A DNA stretch of 33,816 bases from CAZKXU01 sp964556665 (GCA_964556665.1 CAZKXU010000029.1:1-33816); one strand, 5' to 3'; positions 25,174 to 33,702 are shown, numbered from the stretch's first letter. Notes: generated by a model not told the origin, from the sequence alone. Numbers and translations are program-made.

Positions 25174-25725
25174 ATGGCCCTTAGTGCAACGATCTACAAC
25201 TTCAACATATCACTCTCAGATGTAGATCGTGGTGTGTATGAGGAGCTAAAACTTCAACTTGCTCGCCATCCATCTGAAACTTTGCCATATCTCCTAACCC
25301 GTCTCATTGCTTATTGTCTCGAGTACCGAGAAGGAATCTCGTTTACAAAGGGGCTCAGTGAGGCTGATGAGCCTGCAATCTGGGCACATGACCCAACAGG
25401 ACAGCTAAGTTTATGGGTTGAGGTTGGACTGCCTAGCGCGCTACGGCTCCATCGCGCAGCCAAAGCCGGGGCCGAGGTCTGCGTCTATACACACAAGAAT
25501 GCAGAGACGCTACTAACACAGCTCTCGGGCGAGCGCATTCATGACGCACAAAATATAAAAATTTACAGCCTTGCCTCCTCCTTCCTAGATGAAGTTTCCG
25601 CCTTAGTCGAGCGCCGCAACAACCTATCGATATCAGTCTCAGAGAGGCAGATATATATTAGCATTGCGGGCAGGGAGCTGACCGGAGCTCTACAAACACA
25701 CCCCCTGCTCAATACCACTCAGTAA
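25174..25725 (+). CDS. yaeQ: YaeQ family protein
   Basis: 183 residues, the normal size of YaeQ. Recognised by ALSATIYNFNISLSDVDRGVYEELKLQLARHPSET near the start (read in two pieces) and by EADEPAIWAHDPTG and WVEVGLPSALRLHRAAKA, with a conserved VYTHKN. The structure of the family is related to PD-(D/E)XK nucleases, but its function is not established. It begins 7 bases after serS with AAGGAG before the ATG, so the two are probably co-transcribed. Confidence 0.92.
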   Translation: MALSATIYNFNISLSDVDRGVYEELKLQLARHPSETLPYLLTRLIAYCLEYREGISFTKGLSEADEPAIWAHDPTGQLSLWVEVGLPSALRLHRAAKAGAEVCVYTHKNAETLLTQLSGERIHDAQNIKIYSLASSFLDEVSALVERRNNLSISVSERQIYISIAGRELTGALQTHPLLNTTQ

Positions 25726-25818
25726 TATTTCTCAATAAATCCAACTGATATTCTGACTTCACAGAGCCCCCTTTTCAGTGGTACGGTAGTGTTCATTCTT
25801 TACTTTGTATGGAAATTT

Positions 25819-26508
25819 ATGAAATTTATTAGAACGATACTCCCTCTTTCACTATTACTGACTCTCTCAGCTCTTTCCGCATACGCCGAGAACGCACCAC
25901 TCGACTCAGAGATGAAAAAGGTAAGTTATGCCATTGGAAACTCAATGGGCATGAGCCTTAAGTCTCAGAAACTAGAGAAGGATATTGACCTCGCGAGTCT
26001 TCATAGCGGAATTACAGATGCCGTTAAAGGTAGCAAGACTCTCATCACAGAAACTGAGATGCAGCAGGCGCTGCAGGGCTTACAAGCCTCAATGATGAAG
26101 AAGATGCAGGAAGCTTCAGCCGAGAACAAAAAAGCATCAGATGCATTTCTTGCCAAGAACAAAACAGCGCCCGGTGTAAAAACAACGGCATCCGGTCTGC
26201 AATATCAGATAATTAAAGAAGGTAGCGGCCCCAACCCAAAGCCAGAGGACTCGGTAGAGGTGAATTACCGTGGCACCTTAATTGATGGTTCTGAGTTTGA
26301 CAGCTCATTTAAACGGAACCAAACAGTAACTTTTCCGCTTAACGGCGTGATTAAAGGCTGGACCGAAGGAATACCGCTTATGAAAGTTGGTGGCAAAGCT
26401 AAGTTTTTCATTCCTGCGGAGCTCGGCTACGGACCAATGGATCGTCCAAAAATTCCAGGAAACTCAGTATTAATTTTTGAAGTTGATCTAATATCTATCA
26501 AGGGTTAA
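25819..26508 (+). CDS. FKBP-type peptidyl-prolyl isomerase, periplasmic (Mip/FkpA-like)
   Basis: 229 residues from ATG 25819; an upstream ATG at 25789 would spoil the signal peptide. A signal sequence (KFIRTILPLSLLLTLSALSAYA) is cleaved after about residue 23. A helical dimerisation region (about 30-115, with SYAIGNSMGMSLKSQ) follows, then one FKBP domain: GSGPNPKPEDSVEVNYRG, DGSEFDSSF, GVIKGWTEGI, and FFIPAELGYG. It should assist proline-limited folding of exported proteins. A hairpin cluster follows the stop. It is a separate unit from yaeQ, with 63 to 93 bases between them. Confidence 0.94.
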   Translation: MKFIRTILPLSLLLTLSALSAYAENAPLDSEMKKVSYAIGNSMGMSLKSQKLEKDIDLASLHSGITDAVKGSKTLITETEMQQALQGLQASMMKKMQEASAENKKASDAFLAKNKTAPGVKTTASGLQYQIIKEGSGPNPKPEDSVEVNYRGTLIDGSEFDSSFKRNQTVTFPLNGVIKGWTEGIPLMKVGGKAKFFIPAELGYGPMDRPKIPGNSVLIFEVDLISIKG

Positions 26509-26526
26509 GCGAATAACCTTGCCCTG

Positions 26527-26690
26527 TGCGAGCTGCCGTTCGCACCTGGGGCGGATTACCATCCGCCCCTATGCAAATAAATTGCAAAAATAAAAAATTA
26601 TTGGGTAGGGGCAGACGGCAGTCTGCCCAAGATGCGAGCAGCAGCTCGCATACAAATTACCTGCTAATTCGTCTACGGACTGGAAGTCCG
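26527..26690. repeat. Cluster of GC-rich REP-like hairpins
   Basis: Between convergent genes there are five hairpins: tgcga/tcgca (26527-26531/26540-26544), ggggcggat/atccgcccc (26548-26569), gggcagac/gtctgccc (26609-26628), atgcgagc/gctcgcat (26632-26651), and cggact/agtccg (26676-26690). The second and third share the pattern TAGGGGC plus a GAY tract when read in opposite directions, so they form an inverted pair as in BIME-type repeats. The fifth ends in GGAAGTCCGCGGTCCCA, repeated with one change at 29941-29957. They probably act as terminators or mRNA-end stabilisers and belong to a genome-wide repeat family. Confidence 0.7.
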
Positions 26691-26734
26691 CGGTCCCAAT
26701 AGCTTTTTAGAAACGCACTATCTTGATACGAAAA

Positions 26735-27439
26735 CTATTCTAATTGATATGCAACCGCAATTTTCTCTCTCCAGCTAATAGGTATGCCGTTAGATGTGGC
26801 TGGCTCAAAACGCCAAGATTGAAGCAATGTTCTCTTTGCAGATTCATCACAATCGGCGCGACCTGAGCTCTTTAGAATCTGAACCTCCCCTACCTCTCCA
26901 TCAGATCCAATTAGGACACTTAATTCCACCCGCCCCTCGAAACCTGCCAGCCTTGCTGCACGGGGATAAAGCGGCTTAGGTGCTGCTACTAGACTTGGGC
27001 CACTCTCACCAGTAGATCCTAGTGTCGATCCAACTGGAGACTGCGATCCCACTTTTCTATTAGCAGTAAAAGCAGCTTGTGCTAGCGGTGGTGTTTGCCG
27101 TTCAGGTTTTATGAGTTTAGGCACCATCCGAGTTGTTGATAAACTTACCTCTGGCTGCGGATCGCTCTGCACCGAAGAGAGCTCTGTCACTTTTTCTAAA
27201 ACCGGCTCAGGTTGCGCGACTACCAAAGATACAAACGTAACCTCCCCTGCCCCAACTCTCTCTGCACCAACTAATTTAGGAGGCCTAACATGAACATCGA
27301 TGAGTAAGGCAAGTGCAACTGCGTGCAGAAGAAATGAGGCTGAGAACCCAAAAGTGTGAGATGATAATAAAATTGGGAGCTGCCGCATGGCCGACTTTTC
27401 AGCGGGCAGCACAGTCTTAATGGTTGTATCAATTGACAT
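26735..27439 (-). CDS. tonB: TonB family energy-transducing protein
   Basis: 234 residues. An N-terminal membrane anchor (about FSASFLLHAVALALLIDV, residues 33-50) is followed by a periplasmic linker that is less Pro/Lys-rich than usual. The C-terminal TonB domain (about 150-234) shows PLYPRAARLAGFEGRV, LIGSDGEVGEVQILKSSGR, and the LLQSWRFEPA segment. It should couple the inner-membrane proton motive force to outer-membrane receptors; the divergent receptor gene is the obvious partner. No exbB/exbD genes are present here, so those must lie elsewhere. A perfect TATAAT stands at 27459-27464 on the minus strand, 20 bases before the ATG, without a good -35. Confidence 0.92.
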   Translation of the reverse strand: MSIDTTIKTVLPAEKSAMRQLPILLSSHTFGFSASFLLHAVALALLIDVHVRPPKLVGAERVGAGEVTFVSLVVAQPEPVLEKVTELSSVQSDPQPEVSLSTTRMVPKLIKPERQTPPLAQAAFTANRKVGSQSPVGSTLGSTGESGPSLVAAPKPLYPRAARLAGFEGRVELSVLIGSDGEVGEVQILKSSGRADCDESAKRTLLQSWRFEPATSNGIPISWREKIAVAYQLE

Positions 27440-27622
27440 ACTGATCTGTGCTCTTACTATTATAATACCTCATATTTTCATACATCTATATCTGCATGAG
27501 AGAGAATTTCAGTAATTTTTCTCTCTATTCTCAAGAACTGTCATGGCTTTGTCACAACTTGCTGCTTAAATCAAGATTTTCTGAATTTCCCTTATTATAC
27601 AGAACTATTTAGGTATCAAGTC

Positions 27623-27651
27623 TTGACTGTTAACGTTACATAAAATATTAG
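27623..27651 (+). promoter_or_regulatory. Sigma70-type promoter for the TonB-dependent receptor
   Basis: TTGACT (27623-27628), a 17-base spacer and TATTAG (27646-27651) give a plausible -35/-10 pair. Transcription would start about 55 bases before the receptor ATG. I looked for a Fur-like operator (three GATAAT-type hexamers) and found none convincing. An 8-bp dyad agagagaa/ttctctct lies at 27499-27526. Confidence 0.45.
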
Positions 27652-27714
27652 CTCTGTTGTATAAATTTTCTTGAAAAATAAATTTTAAAAAGTATCACGG
27701 GAGAGAATCGCAAG

Positions 27715-29877
27715 ATGAATTTTTCAAAACTTACTCTGGCTACATTTGCTTTATTAATACCGGCTACAGTCTTTGCTGAGCCAGCAACGACTCCCCCGCT
27801 CGAGGTAGTCGTTACAGCCGGACGCGGACTGGAGCAGAATCCGCTTGATGTCCCACAGAGTATCACTGCTATTACACGTGAGGAGCTTGATTCTAGAGAG
27901 GGTGCTGATCTTGATGATATTATCCGACAGGAAGCGGGAGTTGGGATGGGGCCTGCTGAGGGAAACCCGAACTACTGGCAGGAGGGCTTTACACTGCGTG
28001 GACTAGGAGCACAACGTGTTCTTACCCTTACAGACGGTGTACGCCAAGCAGGTCAAGGCATCGGCTATGGTGGCGGCAATATGAGCCTATACGACAGTTA
28101 CGGAGTTGAGAGGATTGAGATACTAAAAGGCCCAGCCTCTGTTTTATACGGAACGGATGCATTTGGCGGCGTAATCAATGTAATAACGCGAGAACCGGAA
28201 CGCCGATCTGAGTACGGGACTAACATGGGAGGTCGCTATACTTTCGACGGCGCCAGGGATTCACATCGTTACGGCGCCTACATTGATACAGGAGATAGCA
28301 ATTACGGCTTAGTATTAGGCGGTGGTTATTACGATGCTGAGCGACCTAACCTGCCTGATGACGAAGAGGCAAATGGCGGTTCCTTTTCAAACTACGGCTT
28401 CAATACAAAATTCGACTACTACTTTAACGCAAATACTAAAGTAAGAGTCATTGGTAACATAGATCACAATGACGATGTTGTAGTGGCTGACTCCGTATTA
28501 CCATTGCCGATTGCTGTATTTGGACGACCTGGTAGTTCACAGATAATTTCTAATCCGCTGTATTTTGAATTCCCACAATACGGCCGCTCTCTTTTCGGTG
28601 CGGAGATAGAACGTACTAACTTAGATGGGTTTTTTAACACAGTTACAAGCGGAATCTTCTGGCAGCAGACATACCGTCGCTTTCATCGGGAAACCGCTTT
28701 CTATCCTACCTTTAGTCCAGGCTTTGCTGGCCCTCCAACATTTGTTAACACATCGGCTTCAATTACTCGCTCAGTAGTTGATACAGATGACCAAACCGAT
28801 ACTATCGAGTGGCATACACAAGCACGCGCCAAGGTTGCCTCCCATAACCTGATTGCAGGATTGGATGTAGGCTTTGATCAGGCAGACCTACCTGAAATAG
28901 AGAGGCAGACAGTGGTCGCCCGTGCCGGCCTAGGTGCGATTACCGCTGGACCGGAGACTGTTATAAGTCGTAAACGTGCAGATGCCGAACAGGTAAGGGT
29001 CGGTCTATATTTACAGGACACTTTCACAGTTAATGGCATCGACATCATTCCTGGTGTTCGTGGAGACTACTACGGTGTCAAGGACTCAGTTTCTGATTAC
29101 GATGATGATGAGTACGGCTTAAGCGGCAATCTTGGTGCAGTTTATAAAGCACATGAGAGTGCATCATACTATATGAATCTAGCATCCGGTTTCCGAGCCC
29201 CGGATCTAGGGGAGCGCTTTCAGAACGGCATCGTAAACCTTGCTGTGCCAACAAGACTGATCGGCAAAAACGATCTTGAATCAGAGCGCGCTTGGACAGC
29301 CGAGATCGGATCCAAACATGATTGCGACAGGTTTATCTTTGATTTTGCAACCTATGTTAACTCGATCGAAGACTATATAGGCACCGAGTCTTTAGGGGTG
29401 GTAAATGGACTACTAACAGATCAGTTTGTTAATGTAGGTGGGGTTACTTTATACGGCACTGAAGGTTCAGTAACATATAAAAATAGTGAAAACTGGAGAA
29501 CCTACGCTAACGCGGCTAGAACCTGGGCTGATCATACTGATAAAATAGATGTAACAAACTGGGTGTTTAACTATGGCAGCACTTATTTCTTTGGAATCTC
29601 CAATTCTTTTGTTAGTAAAGTTTCAGCCACTATTGAGGGACGTACTGTTCTAGACTCAGATGATAACACCGAAACAAGCGGTCGTGACCAGTTTCAAGCC
29701 GGCTCTTTTACAACTGCGGACATACTACTGAACTTAGATCTAGCGACTAAGAGCTGGGGTCGTACTCGCATTATCTCCGGTGTTCGTAATATATTTGATC
29801 GGAGATATCAGGAGCCATTCTTCCCACAGAATCAGCCAGGGATAAATGCTTATATTGGGGTTGAGGTGGATTATTAA
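27715..29877 (+). CDS. TonB-dependent outer-membrane receptor
   Basis: 720 residues. Signal peptide about 1-22 (cleavage near VFAEPA), a TonB box LEVVVTA close behind, a plug domain (about 40-165, with FTLRGLGAQRVLTLTDGVRQ and GVERIEILKGPASVLYG then FGGVINVIT), and a beta-barrel ending in a Tyr-terminated strand (EVDY). The barrel carries a FRAP motif (about residue 493) followed by an NDLESE segment, reminiscent of the FRAP/NPDL boxes of haem, haemoglobin or transferrin receptors; the substrate is therefore possibly haem or an iron carrier, not certain. GGGAG precedes the ATG. The pair with divergent tonB makes an uptake module without an ABC transporter in view. Confidence 0.93.
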   Translation: MNFSKLTLATFALLIPATVFAEPATTPPLEVVVTAGRGLEQNPLDVPQSITAITREELDSREGADLDDIIRQEAGVGMGPAEGNPNYWQEGFTLRGLGAQRVLTLTDGVRQAGQGIGYGGGNMSLYDSYGVERIEILKGPASVLYGTDAFGGVINVITREPERRSEYGTNMGGRYTFDGARDSHRYGAYIDTGDSNYGLVLGGGYYDAERPNLPDDEEANGGSFSNYGFNTKFDYYFNANTKVRVIGNIDHNDDVVVADSVLPLPIAVFGRPGSSQIISNPLYFEFPQYGRSLFGAEIERTNLDGFFNTVTSGIFWQQTYRRFHRETAFYPTFSPGFAGPPTFVNTSASITRSVVDTDDQTDTIEWHTQARAKVASHNLIAGLDVGFDQADLPEIERQTVVARAGLGAITAGPETVISRKRADAEQVRVGLYLQDTFTVNGIDIIPGVRGDYYGVKDSVSDYDDDEYGLSGNLGAVYKAHESASYYMNLASGFRAPDLGERFQNGIVNLAVPTRLIGKNDLESERAWTAEIGSKHDCDRFIFDFATYVNSIEDYIGTESLGVVNGLLTDQFVNVGGVTLYGTEGSVTYKNSENWRTYANAARTWADHTDKIDVTNWVFNYGSTYFFGISNSFVSKVSATIEGRTVLDSDDNTETSGRDQFQAGSFTTADILLNLDLATKSWGRTRIISGVRNIFDRRYQEPFFPQNQPGINAYIGVEVDY

Positions 29878-29884
29878 TCACCTT

Positions 29885-29959
29885 ACTGGGACCGCGGCAT
29901 ATTGCCCGCAAACGAATTGGTTGCCACTACGTAGCGGGCTGGAAGCCCGCGGTCCCAGT
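29885..29959. terminator. Convergent-gene terminator with alternative stems
   Basis: actgggaccgcgg (29885-29897) is perfectly complementary to ccgcggtcccagt (29947-29959). A shorter stem gcgggct/agcccgc (29934-29940/29944-29950) uses part of the same right arm, so the two are alternatives. It sits between the convergent receptor and tlyA genes. It shares GGAAGYCCGCGGTCCCA with the cluster at 26676-26698, so it is both a repeat copy and a likely bidirectional terminator. Confidence 0.6.
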
Positions 29960-29983
29960 GGACTTGATCCGTCGAAACTATAC

Positions 29984-30715
29984 CTATACGGACAGTCCAA
30001 CAAAAAACTCCACATTACCATCCCTACCTGTAATCGGAGACTTGCAGCGACCAAAAACAGTAAAACCGTGAGCGCTACACCAATCTAGAATATCAGCTAC
30101 GATTTTTTCATGCAGAGCAGGATCGGTAATCAACCCTCCGTCTTCAACAAGCTCTGACGGCGCTTCAAATTGAGGCTTTATCAGTGCGACAACACGCCCT
30201 TGCGGCTTAAGCCATCCATGTACTGCGGGCAGGATAAGCTTTAACGATATAAATGATACATCAATTGTTACAAAATTTATTTTCTCTGGGAGGCTGCTCA
30301 GCGTGCGAGCATTTGTTCTCTCCATTACCACAACCCTACTTTCCTTCCGTAGCTTCCAATCCAACTCACCAAATCCAACATCGATGGCATAAACCTTCTC
30401 AGCCCCAGCTTGTAAAAGAACCTCTGTAAAGCCTCCCGTTGAAGCCCCCACATCTGCACACACCAAGCCTGCAACCGAAAGTTTAAATTCATCTAGTGCG
30501 CCTTTTAGTTTAACTCCGCCTCTACTAACGTAGGGCTTACTTTCTTTGAGCGAGAGTACAGCATTAGCTGGCACCAAAGTTCCAACCTTATCAATGCGAT
30601 CCCCATCAACAAGCACAACTCCTGCCAATATCAAAGCCGCTGCTTCCTTCGCACTCTCTGCTATGCCAGTGCTGACGACTAGTTCATCTAAACGTACTTT
30701 TTTGCTTTTCTTCAT
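29984..30715 (-). CDS. tlyA: TlyA family rRNA 2'-O-methyltransferase
   Basis: 243 residues. An S4 RNA-binding domain (about 7-65: RLDELVVSTGIAESAKEAA, LVDGDRI) joins a FtsJ-like methyltransferase: K69 in SRGGVKLKGAL, the SAM loop ADVGASTGGFTE (87-98), VYAIDVGFGEL, the FVTIDVSFISL segment, and the ALIKPQFEA catalytic Lys region. TlyA proteins methylate ribose in 16S and in some species 23S rRNA, and influence capreomycin sensitivity (known in mycobacteria). It is often annotated as hemolysin A, which is probably misleading. It is divergent from the rsmC-like gene with 33 bases between starts. Confidence 0.95.
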   Translation of the reverse strand: MKKSKKVRLDELVVSTGIAESAKEAAALILAGVVLVDGDRIDKVGTLVPANAVLSLKESKPYVSRGGVKLKGALDEFKLSVAGLVCADVGASTGGFTEVLLQAGAEKVYAIDVGFGELDWKLRKESRVVVMERTNARTLSSLPEKINFVTIDVSFISLKLILPAVHGWLKPQGRVVALIKPQFEAPSELVEDGGLITDPALHEKIVADILDWCSAHGFTVFGRCKSPITGRDGNVEFFVGLSV

Positions 30716-30748
30716 TCCCTACTGTATATACCACTCAAGTAGAAAATT

Positions 30749-31780
30749 ATGAATACGGCGCTTGAAACACTTTTTAGGTTTTTAACAGAGGAACAGGTCA
30801 ATATACTCACAAGCGCGACCAGGATAGGTTTTCCTCGAGCTGAGTTTCACCCAAAACTTACCACATTAAGCTCTAAAACACTCTATTTACAGCAGAGCTT
30901 CAAACCTGAAGTCGACAAACTCTTACTGCACGGCCTTACGCTTTCAGATGATATTGGAGCAGAGCTTGATTTAGCCCTCTTTATCCCGACCAGACAACGG
31001 ATTGAGAGCCTCGCCTGGATTACAAAACTGTATCAGCGGCTCAAGGTGGGTGGAAGACTTGTTGTATCTGCCGAAAATACATTAGGCGCTAAAAGTTACA
31101 GAAAAAGTCTGGGCCTCCTTGGAACTGAGGTCAACTCATGGTCGAAGAGTAAATGCGTGGTTAGTTGGCTAGAAAAAAGTTCGGAAAGTAGCGTGCCTAT
31201 CTTAGAAGAATGGGCCGCAGCTCTTGCTGAACAGAAGATTGATGGGACCAACTTCATCTCTAGACCTGGAATCTATGGATGGAATCAGGTGGACGCAGGT
31301 TCAAAGCTTCTACTGTCAGAGATAACATATCCACTAAATGGTGATGGGGCGAATCTTGGTGCGAACTACGGACTGATAGCGCACGAGCTTATCAGCAGAA
31401 ACCCAGAGCTACGTTCTATAACATTATATGAGGCCGAGAAGATGGCTTTAGATCTAGCGCGCCGCAACCTTGCCGACCTTAACACTCGTATAAAGATAAA
31501 TTATGAGTGGGCTGACATCTTCACCCTCTCCGAGAAAAGACGGTACGACTGGATAGTTACCAATCCGCCGTTTCATGGAAGCCGCGGCGAGGATCTTAGT
31601 ATCGGCTTTCAGTTTATTCGCAAAGCGTCCCAATTGGTAAAAGCTGAAGGGACAGTGTATATGGTTTTTAATGATCACCTTCCATATAAGCCCGTACTAG
31701 AGCAATACTTTGAAACTATCCGTGAATTAAAAAATATAAAAAGCTTTCGGGTAGTTAAGGCTCTCAAACCAAAATCTTAA
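30749..31780 (+). CDS. RsmC-like class I rRNA methyltransferase
   Basis: 343 residues with the two-lobe layout of RsmC/RlmG: a degenerate N-terminal methyltransferase lobe (1-160) and a catalytic C-terminal lobe. Characteristic are FISRPGIYGWNQVDAGSKLL (169-188), the SAM-binding region around 197-225 (GANLGANYGL, looser than the usual GxGxG), ADIFTL, and the catalytic NPPF (272-275) followed by H. Known members make m2G in 16S rRNA (G1207) or 23S rRNA; which base is modified here cannot be told. It forms a divergent rRNA-modification pair with tlyA. Confidence 0.88.
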   Translation: MNTALETLFRFLTEEQVNILTSATRIGFPRAEFHPKLTTLSSKTLYLQQSFKPEVDKLLLHGLTLSDDIGAELDLALFIPTRQRIESLAWITKLYQRLKVGGRLVVSAENTLGAKSYRKSLGLLGTEVNSWSKSKCVVSWLEKSSESSVPILEEWAAALAEQKIDGTNFISRPGIYGWNQVDAGSKLLLSEITYPLNGDGANLGANYGLIAHELISRNPELRSITLYEAEKMALDLARRNLADLNTRIKINYEWADIFTLSEKRRYDWIVTNPPFHGSRGEDLSIGFQFIRKASQLVKAEGTVYMVFNDHLPYKPVLEQYFETIRELKNIKSFRVVKALKPKS

Positions 31781-31817
31781 AGAAACATCTAGATCTTTTC
31801 ATCGATATAACTGGTAT

Positions 31818-32171
31818 ATGCGAAATATTTATCTAACTGCCTCTATATTTGGAATTGCCTTCTGTATTCTTAGAGCATTGATTCCAGAACCTCCGCCAAA
31901 AAATGCAGTAGTCAGAGCAGCAGTCGATGAGGCTGAAGATATCTTTGCCTATGGACACAGGATCTCTCTTAAGAATGCAACTATGTATGAACTTGAGCTT
32001 ATTCCAGGAGTTTCAGATACTCTGGCGAAAAATATCCTTGAAGATCGGGAGAAGATTATAAAAAAAGCTATAACTCTCCCTCCTAAAGATCGTCATACGG
32101 CTTTGGAACTTGCACATGGTATAGGTGTAAAAACTGCAAAGAAGCTAGATCGCTATCTAGAGATTCAATAG
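31818..32171 (+). CDS. ComEA-like helix-hairpin-helix protein
   Basis: 117 residues. A hydrophobic N-terminal segment (YLTASIFGIAFCILRAL) acts as membrane anchor or signal, followed by a Pro-rich turn. The C-terminal half has two helix-hairpin-helix repeats: ELELIPGVSDTLAKNILEDRE and ALELAHGIGVKTAKKLDRYLE (each given as family motif with GVS and GIG hairpins). This is the plan of ComEA, the periplasmic double-stranded DNA receptor of natural transformation, although the second hairpin is further away than usual. It lies 37 bases after the rsmC-like gene. Together with pilus-like genes earlier in the window it hints at DNA uptake, without proof. Confidence 0.75.
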   Translation: MRNIYLTASIFGIAFCILRALIPEPPPKNAVVRAAVDEAEDIFAYGHRISLKNATMYELELIPGVSDTLAKNILEDREKIIKKAITLPPKDRHTALELAHGIGVKTAKKLDRYLEIQ

Positions 32172-32220
32172 TTTTGACTTAGGAGGTTAGAAAAAATAAA
32201 TGTATCAATATACGCTCAGA

Positions 32221-32322
32221 CATGGGTCAGATTTGAATTTTATTTAGGTGGGGAAAACCGCAGACACAGCATGACTATGTCGAGGATTTTCCCCACAGAA
32301 AAAAATTCAACGATGCCCCATG
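32221..32322. repeat. Second foldback element type, about 102 bp
   Basis: The stretch folds on itself almost completely. The left arm 32221-32257 (catggg, ttgaatttt, tggggaaaa blocks) pairs with the right arm 32287-32322 with few mismatches. At the apex it has CCGCAG, a short variable stem and CGAGGATTTTCC. The same two flanks surround a different variable stem at the apex of the 178-bp elements. It occupies most of the gap between the ComEA-like gene and the SprT-like gene. It is not seen elsewhere in the window, so mobility is only suggested. Confidence 0.65.
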
Positions 32323-32344
32323 GATGAGATGCAGATTGTGACAT

Positions 32345-32848
32345 TTATTTTTCTAGCCGCCCAAGCTCCCTCCAACCTCCGCTCTTCATCCATTCCTTAA
32401 GTAGATCGATCGATGGGTGCCGCTTCTCAAGCTCTTTAAACTCCTTGCCATGCCAGGCACGCCGACTCCCACGGCCTAAATATCCTACCCGATCTTCCAG
32501 AACTGCATGACACATCTCATGATATAAAATCGGCTCCAACCATCTCTCTCCCAGTTCATGAGCGAGCTGACGTGCTACATTAACCTGATGTTTTTTAATA
32601 TTACATGAGGCTAGTACCCTCCTCTGACGACGCCTACTCCAGCAAATAAGATATAGATCAAGATCAGGATGGTTAGGGAAATACTCTAAACGCAGCTTTA
32701 ACCAGATACTTTTAAGCCTTGCGTCCTCTCGATAGACGATTCTCCGTACCTGCCTGCGGGCTATTCTTGAGGTCACACTTTTTATAGTTAGCTTAATGGA
32801 TCTAAACACTTTATCTGTAGAATAACCTACAATCTGAGAAGAAGTCAC
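32345..32848 (-). CDS. SprT-like zinc metalloprotein
   Basis: 167 residues. The metal site is HEMCH (110-114) in LYHEMCHAVL with a third ligand candidate H133 in RAWHGKEFKELEKRHP; this HExxH plus WHGxxF pattern is typical of the SprT/Spartan-like family. The N-terminal half is basic (RRQVRRIVYR, SRRRQRR), suggesting nucleic-acid contact. Eukaryotic Spartan cleaves DNA-protein crosslinks; bacterial SprT-like proteins are mostly uncharacterised. The C-terminal zinc ribbon of longer members is absent. The start is GTG 32848, since no in-frame ATG precedes the active site. Confidence 0.82.
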   Translation of the reverse strand: MTSSQIVGYSTDKVFRSIKLTIKSVTSRIARRQVRRIVYREDARLKSIWLKLRLEYFPNHPDLDLYLICWSRRRQRRVLASCNIKKHQVNVARQLAHELGERWLEPILYHEMCHAVLEDRVGYLGRGSRRAWHGKEFKELEKRHPSIDLLKEWMKSGGWRELGRLEK

Positions 32849-32884
32849 TGCAAAACTATCTTGTTGATTAGAAAATTTATACTT

Positions 32885-33631
32885 CTACTTACTAAATAGC
32901 TTAAGAGATTCCTGATTTGTTGCCCTAGTGTCGACTAAAAGTTCTAGATAGGCTTTACGATCTAGTTTAGGCATTTCATCTCCTAGGAAAGCAACACGCC
33001 AGCCATGCGTACGGGGTGAACGATGGTAAACTAAGGATTCCTTAAAAGCTGTGACTGAGCATGCTCGCGTCCTGGATATTCTTCCACCTGGAAGTCTAAT
33101 TTCTATACCGCTATCATTCAGTGCCAAGCTATAACCGAGATGATCCTGATAGCGAGAATCAAATCTGCTGGCTAATGGATTCTCATCTACATGAAACTCT
33201 CTACAGTCATGAGGAATATTTGAGACTAAAAGGTGGGCCCGAAAAAATGGTGCATTAGTTGCACGTATTAAAGCCAACTGTACCTCCTGAAATAATTGTG
33301 CTACCTCCCCACAGCACACTTCTCCAGCAAATCGGGCAATATCAGCTTGTAGTCGTGGTTTAAGTAGATGCGCTTGCCTTGCCGTAGTAATATACTCAAG
33401 GCGCAATTCAGGCATTACATAGTTAAACCCCCCATCTTGAACCACCTTTCTACCTACTCCTAAAGCCAGAACTGCAACAGCCCTAGCCTGTCTTGGAGTT
33501 AGTGAAAAGTTATTAGTAAGAAAATGGACCTTATCAGCACGAAGGGATGGGATCTTTGCACTCAATAAGTCTATAGCTGTGGGAGGCGAAGGAGGGTCAT
33601 TTCTTTGAGTTCTTGCACTAGCGTGCTGCAT
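32885..33631 (-). CDS. DUF1826-like putative Fe(II)-dependent oxygenase
   Basis: 248 residues from ATG 33631; a TTG at 33649 would add six. The first part is helical (LRADKVHFLTNNFSLTPRQ, LALIRATNAPFF). The second half looks like a double-stranded beta-helix: HVD at 153-155 (of the longer form) in CREFHVDEN, and a later HRSP (209-212) followed by HGWRVAFLGD. The HxD and distal His spacing, and the HRSP block, recall DUF1826 proteins and 2-oxoglutarate/Fe(II) oxygenases. This is pattern memory, not an alignment. It lies 36 bases upstream of the SprT-like gene on the same strand, so the two may form an operon. Confidence 0.55.
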   Translation of the reverse strand: MQHASARTQRNDPPSPPTAIDLLSAKIPSLRADKVHFLTNNFSLTPRQARAVAVLALGVGRKVVQDGGFNYVMPELRLEYITTARQAHLLKPRLQADIARFAGEVCCGEVAQLFQEVQLALIRATNAPFFRAHLLVSNIPHDCREFHVDENPLASRFDSRYQDHLGYSLALNDSGIEIRLPGGRISRTRACSVTAFKESLVYHRSPRTHGWRVAFLGDEMPKLDRKAYLELLVDTRATNQESLKLFSK

Positions 33632-33673
33632 AGAAATTAAGGTTATCAAAAGCGAATCTAGGACCTTTCTTGT

Positions 33674-33702
33674 ATTATAAAGGGATTTTGAACCCTACTC
33701 AA
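33674..33702 (-). promoter_or_regulatory. Sigma70-type promoter for the DUF1826-like gene
   Basis: On the minus strand TTGAGT (33697-33702), exactly 17 bases, then a perfect TATAAT (33674-33679). Transcription would begin near 33667, giving a leader of about 36 bases to ATG 33631. A 7-bp dyad cgggtta/taacccg (33708-33714/33730-33736) lies just upstream and might be a regulator site. Confidence 0.6.

Noticed and set aside
27440..27714. Cobalamin riboswitch or Fur box before the TonB-dependent receptor
   Set aside because: I found neither a B12-box-like stretch nor a convincing Fur 19-mer; only a promoter-like pair and a short dyad.
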